Positions 1 through 10,354 of a stretch of 64,000 nucleotides of DNA are shown piece by piece. Made by a program: the position numbers and the translations under genes. The notes under the pieces were generated by a model. The model saw nothing but the letters and a program-made list of their open reading frames with translations. It had not been told where the DNA came from and searched no databases. This DNA comes from Lindgomyces ingoldianus (lineage: Eukaryota > Ascomycota > Dothideomycetes > Pleosporales > Lindgomycetaceae): positions 2,953-66,952 of the forward strand of contig NW_022985208.1 of NCBI RefSeq assembly GCF_010093535.1, given 5' to 3'. Positions within the stretch are counted from its first letter, which is position 1. Every line of letters begins with the position of its first letter.

Positions 1-340
1 ACTAATTAGTGTTAGTTAACCTAGGTTTAATTAAACAAACATACGCCTAAGGGGCGTACTAAGAGGTAAGTAGGTAAAGATCTTCTTGTTATTAACTACT
101 GCCCTCTCTTTTTGTATAAAGAAAGAGGGCTTTTAAGTACACATAGCCCCTAGCGCACAGGCCAGATAGCCAACGTTTCAGGCAACCTAATTCAGCCGTA
201 CGCGTGTACAGACGCAGCTGTACTTACGTACGGACAGATTCTATCGTCTGATCTTCCAGCTCCACCTTGTTATCATCTCCAGTCGGCATCTCCGTTGTAT
301 GTTGTCGAAGATTTAGTTTAACTCAGTTTCCGCTTCGGCA
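1..340. other. AT-rich left edge, probable transposon end
   Basis: No gene is visible. The first ~130 bases are AT-rich with many TAA/TTA triplets, like the degraded elements further right. Positions ~195-232 hold GTAC-rich inverted sequence (CCGTACG ... CGTACGG), similar in style to the ends of the hAT-like elements in this window. The element body would lie outside the window, so the family cannot be named. Confidence 0.3.
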
Positions 341-342
341 TG

Positions 343-660
343 TTATCCTTCCTCTTCCACGACTCCTCGTCTATTTTTCTTTCGTACGAAGCGGAAACTA
401 AGCCCAGCAATAGCCAGCAACGTAGCAAGAGCACCGACGATGATAACTCCAACCGCCACCTGCTGACAAACCTGCTATAGTGTGATGCCAAACCGGGAGC
501 AGAAGTTGCACTAGGTGCCCATAGAACTTCCCTTCTCCGCTACACTCTCACAAAAAGCCTCTCTAGCACCCCCAATCTCATCAACAGCCTTCAACTGAAC
601 CGCCTTCCCTCCTTCGTTCCCACACACCTGCCACTGCGTGAATTCCTAACTATCATGATA
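343..660 (-). pseudogene. C-terminal remnant of a type I membrane protein
   Basis: The minus strand has an exon-like frame at 343-471 (42 codons then TAA). It holds one hydrophobic helix (VGVIIVGALATLLAIAGL) followed by a basic RFVRKKNRR stop-transfer stretch and a short acidic end. Upstream, at about 508-640, a second minus frame carries two spaced cysteines (WQVCGNEGG ... EAFCESV). An AG sits just before the first exon. I could not find a donor that joins the two frames in phase, so the gene may be broken. The layout resembles fungal cell-surface proteins with a glycine/serine ectodomain and one TM helix. The family is not recognised and the 5' part is missing. Confidence 0.35.
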
Positions 661-1179
661 GTTGAACACCATCGCGCAACTGAAAATCAGGCGAATGATG
701 ACTGGGTGACCGTTTTCCTTGACGTTCTGGATCGGGTTGACGGGGAATTTGCGATCGGGTGTATTTTGCACGACCGCACCTATGACCTGGTCGATAAGGC
801 CTCGGGGACGACGAGTTGCATGTTGGGGATACGAGATGCTACTCTAGATTGAGATTTTTTAGGTTGCCGCCGTAGCTATTATTTGAATACCGGCGAGTGA
901 CGAAGCGGAGAAGAAACCCGGTGGAGGAGAAAAAACGAGGAGACATACACGTCACCGGGTTAGAAGAGTACCATGAAAAAGTTAAACCCTGTGGCCTGCA
1001 CTAAGTCTCCTATATTGGTACCTCCTGTCGGCCCTCTCATTTTGTTCTAATAATCGAACGGAAGCGCCACTAGCCTTGTAAAATGAGATTCAATACATGC
1101 TCAAATCACAGAGCTCTGCGAGCCTGTGATTTGCCTATATCCTATCCGTTAGGCTAGTTAAGAGACATGTCGTTCATGG

Positions 1180-1633
1180 TAATAAGGATTTCAGTGGAAA
1201 AATTCGACTGAAGGCATTTGATACCCGGACGTACGCGGAAACCGGTCGGCCTACTTATTACGAGGCAAGGGAGCCTAGGAAATATCAAGTGGTGAGGGAA
1301 GGGGATGTTAGTGGGGAAGTCGAGCCGCCTGGAGACATTTTATCAGTGGTGATCGAGAAGGTATCGCCCAACAGCGCAGTAGGTTTACGCAGAAAGGTGT
1401 TGCGGGACATACGATTGATGATGTCTCTAAAAATGTGGAGCCAACCTCACTCCGATAGACACAGCTTCTTCTCTCCTAGACCGCTTCTTCGATTCGTCGT
1501 AATGGGCAAGATCGCAACCAAAGACACAACCTGGGTATCCTTCCAACTCCCCGACTGGCAAAACACGATCCCCACAATCGACTCTACTCATTCACCCAGC
1601 TCCTTCAACACCTTTATCAAGAAATGCAACTAA
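1180..1633 (+). other. Open frame of unrecognised protein
   Basis: The + frame from about 1180 to 1633 is open and protein-like in composition, including stretches such as AFDTRTYAETGRPTYYEARE and KVSPNSAVGLRRKVLRDIR. No start codon with good context is seen upstream, and the frame ends at 1633 (TAA). I do not recognise the family. It may be a decayed gene or an exon. It precedes the dynamin-like fragment on the same strand, but no splice linking the two is convincing. Confidence 0.25.
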
Positions 1634-2054
1634 GTAAACACCTACCTAACCTACCTCTTCACAACTACTACACTTGCCTTCCTCTATCATCTTCTTCCAT
1701 GCTCATCACGACGGATTCCCACACTTTGGACACCGACGCCATCAACCATGACAATGTAGAAGCCTTACGTTCTCTAAGCCTTAGCTCCATCAAACGCAAC
1801 GGTTACGCAAATCCCCGTTGCATTTGGGATCCCAGTGTCTAGGAGAAGTCCAAACATTCCGCGACCCGCTGGAAGCCCACCGGACGCAATGCCGAGAGAG
1901 TGGTGGGAGTTATTTCGGGATGAGACACTCAAAGTTCTGGCTTCGCCTTGCTGTAGCTACATTTGGGTGTCGAGGGAGCAGGCATTGGAGAGGCCGTTAG
2001 CGGATTATGAAGTGTCTTGGATTTGTTGGTGAGCACGGAGTTGGATGATGGTAC

Positions 2055-2369
2055 TTGTGGGACATCGTTCAAAGCCATCCCCTGAGCAACGCAAGCCACA
2101 CCACACTCGAAATTCATGCCATACTTTGTGCGTACTATGAGGTCGCTAGGAAGCGGTTCGTGGATGCGGTTCGTATGCAAGTCGCCGACTGCATGCTTGT
2201 GACGGGAAAGAAGACCTCGTTGACCTTGTTCTCTGCCCAGCTCGTTGCCACCCTGGGTCCTGATGCTTTAGAGGATATTGCGGGGGAGGAAATGCAGACA
2301 AAGTGCGAACGTTCAAGGCTTGAGAAGAAGATTAGCCTGCTTGAGGGAGGGAAGAAGATTATTGGATGA
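2055..2369 (+). pseudogene. Orphan dynamin GTPase-effector domain (GED) fragment
   Basis: This 104-codon frame matches the C-terminal GED of fungal dynamin/Mx-like GTPases. The visible core is AILCAYYEVARKRFVDAVRM, then an LFSAQLVATLGPDALEDIAGE segment and a charged end with paired lysines. In the family this helix bundle follows a GTPase domain and stalk and drives self-assembly. Neither the P-loop (GxxxSGKS) nor the stalk is seen upstream, where the frames are short and unrelated. The fragment ends in TGA, overlapping the ATG of a 106-codon frame (2366-2686) of unknown nature. It is most likely the tail of a deleted gene. The domain call is fairly sure; whether it is expressed is not. Confidence 0.55.
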
Positions 2370-2686
2370 GGGTATACAAATCAGGTGGTATTGGCCCCAT
2401 TGCAAAAGCCAACAACCGCGTCGAAGTAAGAGAAACCGTCAACATGCTCAAAAGTGGTCAGGGCATTATTGATGAGGCGGCAAAAGATTTCGACCAAGTC
2501 ATACAGGCGGGCTGGACAGGGAAACTTCCCAGCTTCTCGTCCTTAGGCAAGGTGATTGCAGGTATTGGCAAAAACGCAGCGGTTCAATCAACGGAGTTCC
2601 CGCCTGGGGTACAACCGAATATTGATTACTCAGCGATTGAGAAAGACCACCGATGGAGAGGTGGAGAGGCTTACCGTGCGGCTTAG
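2366..2686 (+). other. Open frame of unknown nature behind the GED fragment
   Basis: A 106-codon frame begins at the ATG overlapping the previous stop. It is fairly hydrophilic, with a central segment rich in Ala/Gly/Lys. It could be a second piece of the broken GTPase gene after a frameshift, because one-base overlaps of this kind are not typical of separate fungal genes. No domain is recognised. Confidence 0.2.
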
Positions 2687-2859
2687 AAAGCTGAGGGTTA
2701 TGAGACTTCTGATGTTATTTGGGACTGATGCTTCTAGGTAGATCAAGTTTTATTAAGCGTCTGTAAAGCCTGTTATTTAACAGACTTGTCTTAAACACAG
2801 ATGAGCTAGTCCCCGTCAAATGAGACCGCAGGTCATTTTATGTTTAATGTGTAGGTCGG

Positions 2860-3180
2860 CTATGAGCGTCCTTCAGCCTTGCAGTTTGGACAGAAGTCGT
2901 TGACAACTTTGTCAGTTATGGAGTGGTTGTATTGAGGGTCTGCGCAGTTGGGACCGTTCGGCTTCTCCTGACAATCATAGACTTTCTCGGGCCCGTCCAC
3001 CAGATGATTGCGCTTGCGGTATTTCGTGCCTGGAGCTGCCTTAAAAAACGTTTCTGTGAAACGTAAGTAAATGCCTTTCCGTGACGCGATACTTACTCCA
3101 CTTTCTTTGCCGTACAGCTATCGTTGTAGTTGATATTGAGTTGTGTTTGTGGGTTGATCTGAAGAGTAAATGCGAGCTGT
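2860..3180 (-). pseudogene. Possible small cysteine-containing protein, exons on minus strand
   Basis: The minus strand carries a frame ending at TAG 2860-2862 that encodes KYRKRNHLVDGPEKVYDCQE and, further on, two more cysteine clusters. A GTAAGT donor (near 3093) and a TTTCACAG acceptor (near 3054) precede it. Upstream is another frame with NINYNDSCTAKKVE. With these splice sites the two frames are out of phase, so either another splice is used or the gene is frameshifted. Five cysteines in about 80 residues suggest a small secreted protein, but no signal peptide was found. Confidence 0.3.
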
Positions 3181-3412
3181 TATCCCGTCGTCTTATGTTT
3201 CAGTTTATATGGTATCTTACAGGTTTCAAGGCTTCAGATTGGCATCCTAACGACTAGTGAGACGGATCGTCGAACTCATACACCATGCACTCACGCCAAG
3301 GGTGAGTGAACTAGTTATGCTGCTGCCTAGTGCCCTGAGATTGTCATCTGATGGCTGATAGACCGTACAACCGACTACAGCAACTTTACCAATAGGTGAT
3401 AAGGTTATCGGA

Positions 3413-3575
3413 CCAATTAAGTCATCCGAGAGCGTCATCGGGGGCAGAACGCAACTCCCCCCCAAGGTTACTTCCAACCCCCCTTCGACAATTGTGCTTA
3501 ACCTGGCTAGTGCTCTCCCTCGCTGATCCAAAGTATGGCGCTCGTCTTCATTGGCCTTTCTATGATGGATGAATA
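3413..3575. repeat. Dispersed repeat, copy 1
   Basis: About 160 bp resembling 19025-19185. Both contain a CCAATTAAG start, a GCAGAACGCAAC block, a CCAAAGTTACTT-like block and the near-identical core CTGATCCAAAGTATGGCGCT followed by CGTCTTC and TTGGCCT. Divergence outside the core is high. No ORF explains it; it is probably a fragment of an old mobile element. Confidence 0.7.
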
Positions 3576-3926
3576 GCCGACACAAATAACGTTAGTGGAC
3601 TTCGAATCATGCCAGTTTTCGAAGCCATTAGACACCTCGAGCGAAAGTCGTGGGTCAGCTGGCATCAAGATGTGGGGCACGCTAACAGACACGCACGTGC
3701 TATGTATTTATTGGTAGTTAAAGGCTGATATTGTAACACAACATTATTACTACATGCAATGGCGTCCAAAGCGGTTGTCTCGTCTGCACCGTGATATCTT
3801 TAACCGGCGTTGCTCGCTAGACACGACATCTGAAGATGCAGCAGTGAGTGCCCGCGCTCTATCACCCCGCCGAAGCGTACTCTCGCCATTCTGAATACCA
3901 CCAAAATCCTCTGTGTCCTTTCAAGA

Positions 3927-5184
3927 ATGACTGAGCAAGTCCCAATTATTAGTCTCGCGGGGTACTACAGGACCGGGCTGCACTCCTCGGAAGGGCAAAG
4001 CATCATACAAACCATAGCCACCGCCGCCTCAACATGGGGTTTCTTCCTCATCACAGACACGGAAGTGTCTCCCAAAATTCAGTCATCCTTACTGTCAACC
4101 TCCCAGGCCTTCTTTGACCTACCTCTTTGCATCAAGGAAGCCCTGGACGTACGCGCTGGGGGGGTAGCCTGGCGCGGTTACATGCCACTTGGTGGTGAGC
4201 ACACCCACGGACAAATTGACTGGAAGGAAGGTCTGTACGTTGGCCCCGAGCATTCTGATGAGCACCCGTTCATTGGTCTGCCACTACACGGCAAGAACCA
4301 GTTTCCCGACCAAGCTCTCCCAAACATGCGGCAAGAAGTGCTACAGTACGTGAACGAAGTAATAAAGCTGGGAAAAGCCCTGACAGATATGTTCTCATTG
4401 AGTTTGGGCTTGGATAAAGAAGAGTTGCGCAAGCGCTTCCTGGAACCAGAGCCAGTAGTAATCTTTCGATGTTTCAAGTATGCCCCTATCGAAGGAGATG
4501 CTGTAAATGGACCGAGTGGCGGTGAGGATGGCTTCGGCATAGGCGAACATACGGGTGGGACTGCTCTTGTCCCCTGAACTTCCTCTAAATTGGTAATTGA
4601 TGGCTATAGATTTTGGTTATCTCACCATCCTGAAAGTGGATTCGCCTGGCCTTCAGGTCAGTAAAACTACAACGAACACTTACAGCTTCAACTCACAATT
4701 TCACGGCAGGTTCTCTCTCCGACTGATAAGTGGGTGGACGTTCCGTGTGTTGAGACCTCTTTCGTAGTAAATGGTAAGCAATATATTTCTCTCCGCTTAT
4801 ATCTATAGCGTGCCAATATTCTATGTACGAGTAGTAGGTGACATGTTTGACCAACTTACGTGGGGCCGCTATCGATCTCGTCCTCACCGCGTCCGCCGAC
4901 CGATATCGGGCTCTCTGCCGCGCTATTCTTTCCCTCTTTTCTTCGACTTCGCCTGGAACGCTGAGATGGAACGTCTGTCACTGGAACATCTTTCGCCACT
5001 ATCCGAAAATGAGAAGGAACTGGCCGAGTTGCGGTGGGCCGCCACAACCTTTCGCGAGGTTAAGGGGAGGTGGTCTCAATATTTGGCGCGCAAGGTTCAA
5101 AAGGTATTTCCGAATATGGGTCTTCCTGACTTCGGGCCGAATGCTGCTCCTTCAACTAGGTTCACAAGAGAGGTAGTGTCGTAG
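3927..5184 (+). CDS. 2-oxoglutarate/Fe(II)-dependent dioxygenase, isopenicillin-N-synthase-like
   Basis: Four exons are inferred from GT..AG sites that restore the family sequence: 3927-4554, 4610-4656, 4710-4773 and 4835-5184 (362 aa; introns of 55, 53 and 61 bp). The product has the non-haem dioxygenase N-domain followed by the 2OG-Fe(II) core. Iron ligands are H208 and D210 (HTDFGYLTIL) and H264 (PHRV). The 2-oxoglutarate contact is R276-x-S278 (RYSFPLFFD). All expected residues are present, so it should be active. Such enzymes hydroxylate, desaturate or cyclise small molecules in the cytosol; the substrate cannot be read from sequence. Neighbours are remnants, so no pathway context helps. 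The unspliced first exon would run into a stop 23 bases past the donor, which supports the splice. Family sure, function open. Confidence 0.9.
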
Positions 5185-6041
5185 GACCTTTTCCCATTCC
5201 ATATATCGTTCATGCCCTGTGTGCATGGTAGCACATTTTATTCCAGATTTCTGTCCAGGCGCGTTTCGTAGGAATGTCGGGCGTCGTAATTAACAAAGGT
5301 TGGGGTCCCTCTGATTCAATACCCTTCATGGAGGAAGATAGTGGTGGGTTTAGCTGCACTCTTTATTGTTTTGGGTACTCTAGGTATCGTGTGCCAGAGA
5401 ACGCCGGATTCTTACCCGCCTCAATCCATCTATTCCCCCCCCCTCCGTGAAGTTGTGGCGTCTTCTTGGCATTTATATGCGTTGATACCTTCCTTTCCCA
5501 TTGCGTTTCCTTTCTGGTATTAAAGGTTTCTATGCCCTCATAATTAGAAGCCTCATTCGGGATAGTCGACAGGACATTTGCCGGCCCTTCCAGCAGAAGA
5601 GCTCGCATGCGTCCTTCATCGTGTCTACATTCGTCCTGCGGCGGTGGATAGGGTGATGTTGGTAGCGTCGAGTGGTGTTGTCGCTGTCGTCGCCGCTGGC
5701 ACTACCGTCTTCGCCTTCATCGGTCTGTGCGTCGCTGCCCTCACTTCTACTCCTTCCCGCGGACTTGGGGCTGTCTGCAGTACGCAGCTCGTTGCTCGAG
5801 AGTGCCAAGTACCTTCTTGTACTGTCTTCTGTAAGTTGTCCTCTGACTATCATGTATCTCGCCCTTAAACCTAATTGCAGATTGTTTACCCCCAGCCCGT
5901 TTCGCTGTCTCACCCGCCTCCGGCTGTTCGATTTCGTCCACGCTGCTCCTCCCATCGCATACATCTCCTCTGTAATCAAGTAACCTATCCGCTGCCATCG
6001 CGATCTCCCGTTAGCTGTGAAAGTTGCGTCGTTCTGTCCAG
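5185..6041. other. Intergenic stretch, no supported gene
   Basis: There are only overlapping frames with biased composition, including a long minus frame (5530-6183) that runs into the F-box gene. I see no domain, splice pattern or start context that supports a gene. Confidence 0.4.
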
Positions 6042-7620
6042 ATGGATTCCGGGGGGGTCTCTTGCTGAACTTCCTGTGGAGCTTTGGTACGAGATCCTGG
6101 CCTATCTGGCTCTGGCTGATCTGAAGCGACTCCGACTCTTGAGTCGAGACCTTCAAAGGATTTCTACTCCCTCTTGCTTCCAACAGGTTCTATACGAGCT
6201 TAGCAGAGCCAGTGTCGAACGAATACTTGAGATTGCCAAGCGAAAAGAGCTAGCTCAGAATGTGCAGAAGTTAGTTCTTCGGACAACCCAAGGGTTGCGA
6301 GAATTTGGTAGCTTTCGCGAGTGGGAGCGAAGCATTGCGTTGCCGGATGATCCAAGGAGGGGATCTATCAGCGATGATAATTGTGAAGAGAAAAGTCTTG
6401 AGAGCCTTATGTCGTATCAATGGTCAGCTCTATCGGAGAGCGAAAAGAGAGTCCTCTATGCGGAATACGAGGCTGATCGCAAGGAATTAGAGCAGCGAGT
6501 ACGCCATGTAACGGATCATCTATATTTCCAGAAGTTGGGATGTGTTCAACGCGACCGAGTCCACCCCCAGAGAACGTCAACCTCAACGGAAGGAGCCCCT
6601 GCGCTTGAACAATTCGACGAAGCGATAGCAAATTTCTCGAACCCCGACACGTTCAATCGTGAGCCCGGGTTTCTATTCGACAATTGCTGGGGTACTCATT
6701 GGCGACAACTGCGCATCAGCCAGAGTAAACTCCTCATGCATACAACGGGCTGGGAGGACGAAGATGTAGAGGCATTACAGTTGTCGATTGTTCTCAGAGC
6801 CCTGGGATGGGCTCAGCAATTTCAAGCTAAGCTCCGCTCGGCGAGCTTCTACGTGGGAGGCTCAGCATTCTGGGGCCCAAACCGCATGCGACGGCTGTGG
6901 TAGGGTGAAGGTCACAGTGGTCGACCTAGAAATGCGGCGGAAGTAGATGACATGGTGGACGGTAACGGCCGGGAGCTTTCTCTCCTAAGAGATTCCCTTC
7001 GAAGAGAATATATTTGAGGCAGCTGGCCATTATGGAACATGCTCTGGTCCACCTTACTCATCTTGATTGTTCTGTCTGAGAGAGAAGATGACGGAGGCCT
7101 CTCTACAGCTAGTGCTCTTTTTGAGTTTCTCCGCCGCAGTGAAAACCTGGAGCGAGTACGGCTAGCGTTCGGTTGGCTTGTAGACGGCTACCTCCAAACT
7201 GAGTATGAGCCCCGCGAGCGTGGAAATGGACCGGGCAAACTGCTTGGTTTGCTAACTACACACCGACCGTGGCCGAATATCCGCAAGCTGGAGCTCGAAA
7301 TTATAACGAACGAAACACTGCTCTCCAAGTTCCTATCTTCACTTGCCCCAACACTACGCCGGCTGGCACTTACACGCGTTATATTGACTCCTTTTGAGGG
7401 GGCATGGGAATCGACGCTCGCAAACATTGCGAACAATCTTCAGTTGGACAGCCTGGAATTATCAAAATTGTGCGACTACGGAGAGGACGAGGAGGGGGAG
7501 GAGGAACGAATACTATTTCAGCCAGAAGCAGCAATTTGGAAAAAAAAAAGGGACGCTTGGTACGATCATTACGAGGGTGCTATTATTGAAGGACTAATTC
7601 AAGCAGGGGAGGTTGTTTAG
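6042..7620 (+). pseudogene. F-box protein gene with frameshifts
   Basis: The frame ending at 6903 holds an F-box near its start (SLAELPVELWYEILAYLAL), then a helical region. A second frame, 7039-7620, carries the C-terminal leucine-rich portion (LERVRLAFGW, PNIRKLELEI, LRRLALTRV, LDSLELSKL). Between them a third frame still reads QLAIMEHALVHLTHLDC, so at least two shifts separate the parts, or there are unusual introns. An ATG at 6042 precedes a run of seven G (6051-6057); with one G fewer the start would read MDSGGSLAELP, in frame with the F-box. F-box proteins recruit SCF ubiquitin-ligase substrates. As written the gene is broken. It contains no transposon. Confidence 0.65.
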
Positions 7621-8653
7621 ACCCAGCTGAGTTTCTTGTAAGCCACTACAAAGACTGCAAGGAGTTGCAGAGAACGTGGCGTCTACTCTATGAATAAACA
7701 GTTTCTTTTCCTCGAAAGGACGCCTAGTAGACGGCCGTATACAGCGCTGTCCCTCATCTAGTATCAACAAGGAGGATGTTACATTTATCTAGGTAGTCTA
7801 GTGACTTGAAATCAACAACAGACTTGTCAATTGTCGCCGGTGGGCGCAAGAGATTTCAAGGCGAGAGCATCTTCAGCGGGAAATGCGCCGTACCGAGCGA
7901 AGGGCGCACCTACGGCTCAGAACGTCAGATTTTCCGTCTCCAGATTTCTCCAGCGCCCTCTCGCCAGCACGTCCCAACAATGTCCGCGCCTGTGCATAGG
8001 TTTATTTTCTGGCCTGAATTTCTCAGAGCTTCCCATACAAACATGTCTCTTACTTCCGAGTCCGGCGCTTTCCGGCAATCTCCTAGCCTGACTCCCGTCC
8101 GACCAAGGTTAACCTTCACCCTCCCCACCTCCAGATATCTCTCCTTTCAACCACAGCTACAGGACAGAAGGTCGACAAGACCCGTCCTAGCCAAAGCGAC
8201 TCTGTCCTTATCACAACTATGTACCCAGATCGGCCCGATATTGTACAAGTGGTTGGCGAGCAAGCGTTGAATTCAGATTCTGGTTCTGAGGCCGACGAAG
8301 AGGACATAGCAGAGCACTCTGGAATAGGTGCTGTTGAGACTGATCAAGGAACGCCTACTAGAAGCCACAGGTATCATTAAAGGAGCCAGAAATTTTTGTA
8401 ATAAGCTAAGCCATACACAGCATCAATGATGCGAATTCCCAGTCCAACAATCCAGCGCGAGCAGGAAATCGGGACCAGGGCGTCCCTTCGAGCAGTGCAC
8501 CAGCAATAAATGACAAAGAAGCCAACTATACAAAACAATATAGGAATCCCAGCTAGTAAATTACTCAGTGTCAAATGTCTAAATGTCAAGTTGAATAATC
8601 CTATATAGGATCTTAGGTTCCAAACCAGCGACGCGGAAAACTATCATATATCA
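7621..8653. other. Intergenic stretch with one short hydrophobic minus frame
   Basis: Nothing is recognised. The minus frame 8377-8589 (70 codons) has one strongly hydrophobic segment (LLAGIPILFCIVGFFVIYCW) and could be a remnant of a membrane protein, but it has no support beyond that. It lies just downstream of the BTB pseudogene. Confidence 0.3.
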
Positions 8654-9558
8654 TCAAGCCACATAATCCCTTGCCATTCTCCAGAAATCCCTAACAAGTT
8701 CACCGCCCTCTTCTAAATACCTCACAAATTCATCACATTTTCCAATTGTGTCAATCTCGCACACGATATACTCAACCACTAGTTTCCTCATGTCGTCGAG
8801 AGTTCCATCATGGCTTCTATCCGGCAGATCTAGGTTCAAGTACGCATACCTCGTGAGTTCAATAATGTCTCCAACGCGCTTTGTGTACAACTTAAAGTCC
8901 ATAAGTGTCTTGTGCAGCTTGCACAGGATTGGCGCTTTAAGTAGCTCTATTAAGCGTAGATCGCAAAACAGTAGAGTCGTGCATAGGTGAGAAAGACTGG
9001 CGTGAAGTTTTGGTGTATGGCATTGTTCAGTTTGGGTTCAAAGTGCTGCAGGATCAGAGCTTTAGGGCCGCCGTCATTTAGGTAGTTTTGGCTGTTAAAT
9101 TAAGTCCGTAACAGGGCGCTCTGGCGCTGTCTTGCTGCATATCGAGGCACAGGAGCCGCAGGTAATAAATCAACCTCCTAAGAAACCCCTAATTCCAGAA
9201 CAGATCCTGGTTGCTCAGGTGCTAGTTGCGTATCAAGCCCTGGTTCAGGAACAGCTTTCTTCACCTTCTTTTTGACCGACAGAGAGCTCGGTTCAGGTGG
9301 GAGTTCTTCCCACGGAGGAACTGTATAGTCTCTGCGGTAGGCATATTCGCAGAAGCGGATGAAATCCTCGACCTCAACATCTTAGATCCTTGCATATCGC
9401 TTTCCAGACTCCTCCATTCCACCATTAATACTATGATGGCCCTTCTTTTTTGACCAACGAAGAAGGTAAACAGGTGTGATTAGATGAAGCTGCACGGATT
9501 TAGATCAGCCCTAGATCGACATTAGAAAGGTGACTTACTCCTCAAAGGTTGATGCCAT
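8654..9558 (-). pseudogene. BTB/POZ-domain protein gene, inactivated
   Basis: The minus strand starts with ATG at 9558 (MASTFEE), followed by a GTAAGT donor. BTB-like sequence follows (VEDFIRFCEYAYRRDY), then a Pro/Lys linker, then the C-terminal helical region (NFTPVFLTYARLYCFA; KRVGDIIELTRYAYLN; YLEEGGELVRDFWRM) and a stop at 8654. Three in-frame stops interrupt it, and a one-base deletion after YCFA shifts the frame before DLRLIELL. Fungal BTB proteins of this shape are probable cullin-3 adaptors or other interaction proteins. The stops are TAA or TAG at sites where CAA/CAG would be natural, which fits C-to-T mutation. It lies ~150 bp from the hAT-like element. Confidence 0.75.
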
Positions 9559-9698
9559 TTTTGCATAGCAAATTGTAGGTGGTCTCTGAAGAGTGAGGGG
9601 TAGGAAGATCAATTCTTGAGTTCTTAGATGAAATCGGAACGCGGGGTTGGTAGTCTAAACAACTTCAATGCATAAAGACGTATCTCAAATAATGACGG

Positions 9699-9706
9699 GC
9701 CCCAGT
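9699..9706. repeat. Target-site duplication, left copy (GCCCCAGT)
   Basis: Eight bases identical to 10347-10354, directly flanking the inverted ends of the 640-bp element. Eight base pairs is the hallmark length of hAT insertions. Confidence 0.85.
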
Positions 9707-10346
9707 CAGGGCTTCCAACGGGCCGTACTACGGTCCGTACAAAGTGAACCGTAACAGTCACGTGTTCAGTACGAACGTACCGAGTTCGTGAGCCGTACTG
9801 TACGTTTAATAATGCCCTAGGTACAGTACGTAGTACAGATTGTATTACCCTTTTAGGAAGTTTGTATACACAGTTATGTTACAGCTATCTAACCCCTAAG
9901 TACCCTAGGCTTAGCACGGGGTATATAGGCTCCTCAGCCTCTGTACCTCTGCCTCTAACCCTAAGGTTTACTCTTGTTACCCCCTATCCTGCATTCCCTC
10001 TCTGTGACCTGTGTTTCCTGATCAATACCCCTTACACTACGCCTCTTGCCGCCTTACAGGCCTTATCTAGTCCTATCTGCTCTTGTTACTAGGGAGAACT
10101 AGTTATTTTATAGTTAATTAGACCTTAATCTTACGTCTCTAGAGACCTATAGTCTTAGCTGTTTTAACTAGAGTACAGCGTACTTTAATTAAATTGTACT
10201 ACTTGTACAGATCACGTGAGCTGTAACAGTTACAATACGTACACCTACCTCTCCTCCTCCCTGTTGTACGAACGTACACAAAATCTCACCTGTACAGGCC
10301 TCAAAATCGCCCAATCGTACAGTACTACGCCTCGTTGGAAGCCCTG
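9707..10346. mobile_element. Non-autonomous hAT-like element (MITE), 640 bp
   Basis: Both ends begin CAGGGCTTCCAACG when read inward (left from 9707, right from 10346 on the minus strand). The match then weakens but stays GTAC-rich and similar. An 8-bp direct duplication GCCCCAGT flanks it. CAGGG-type termini with an 8-bp duplication are typical of hAT elements. No transposase-length frame is inside, so it would depend on an autonomous partner. The interior is rich in GTAC and TACGT words that could form subterminal binding sites. It is not as AT-rich as the other two elements, suggesting a younger copy or escape from RIP. Confidence 0.85.
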
Positions 10347-10354
10347 GCCCCAGT
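10347..10354. repeat. Target-site duplication, right copy (GCCCCAGT)
   Basis: Identical to 9699-9706 and directly next to the right inverted end of the 640-bp element. Confidence 0.85.

Noticed and set aside
5530..6183. Long minus frame (217 codons)
   Set aside because: Opposes the F-box gene, has Arg/Ser-biased composition and no domain; read as a shadow.
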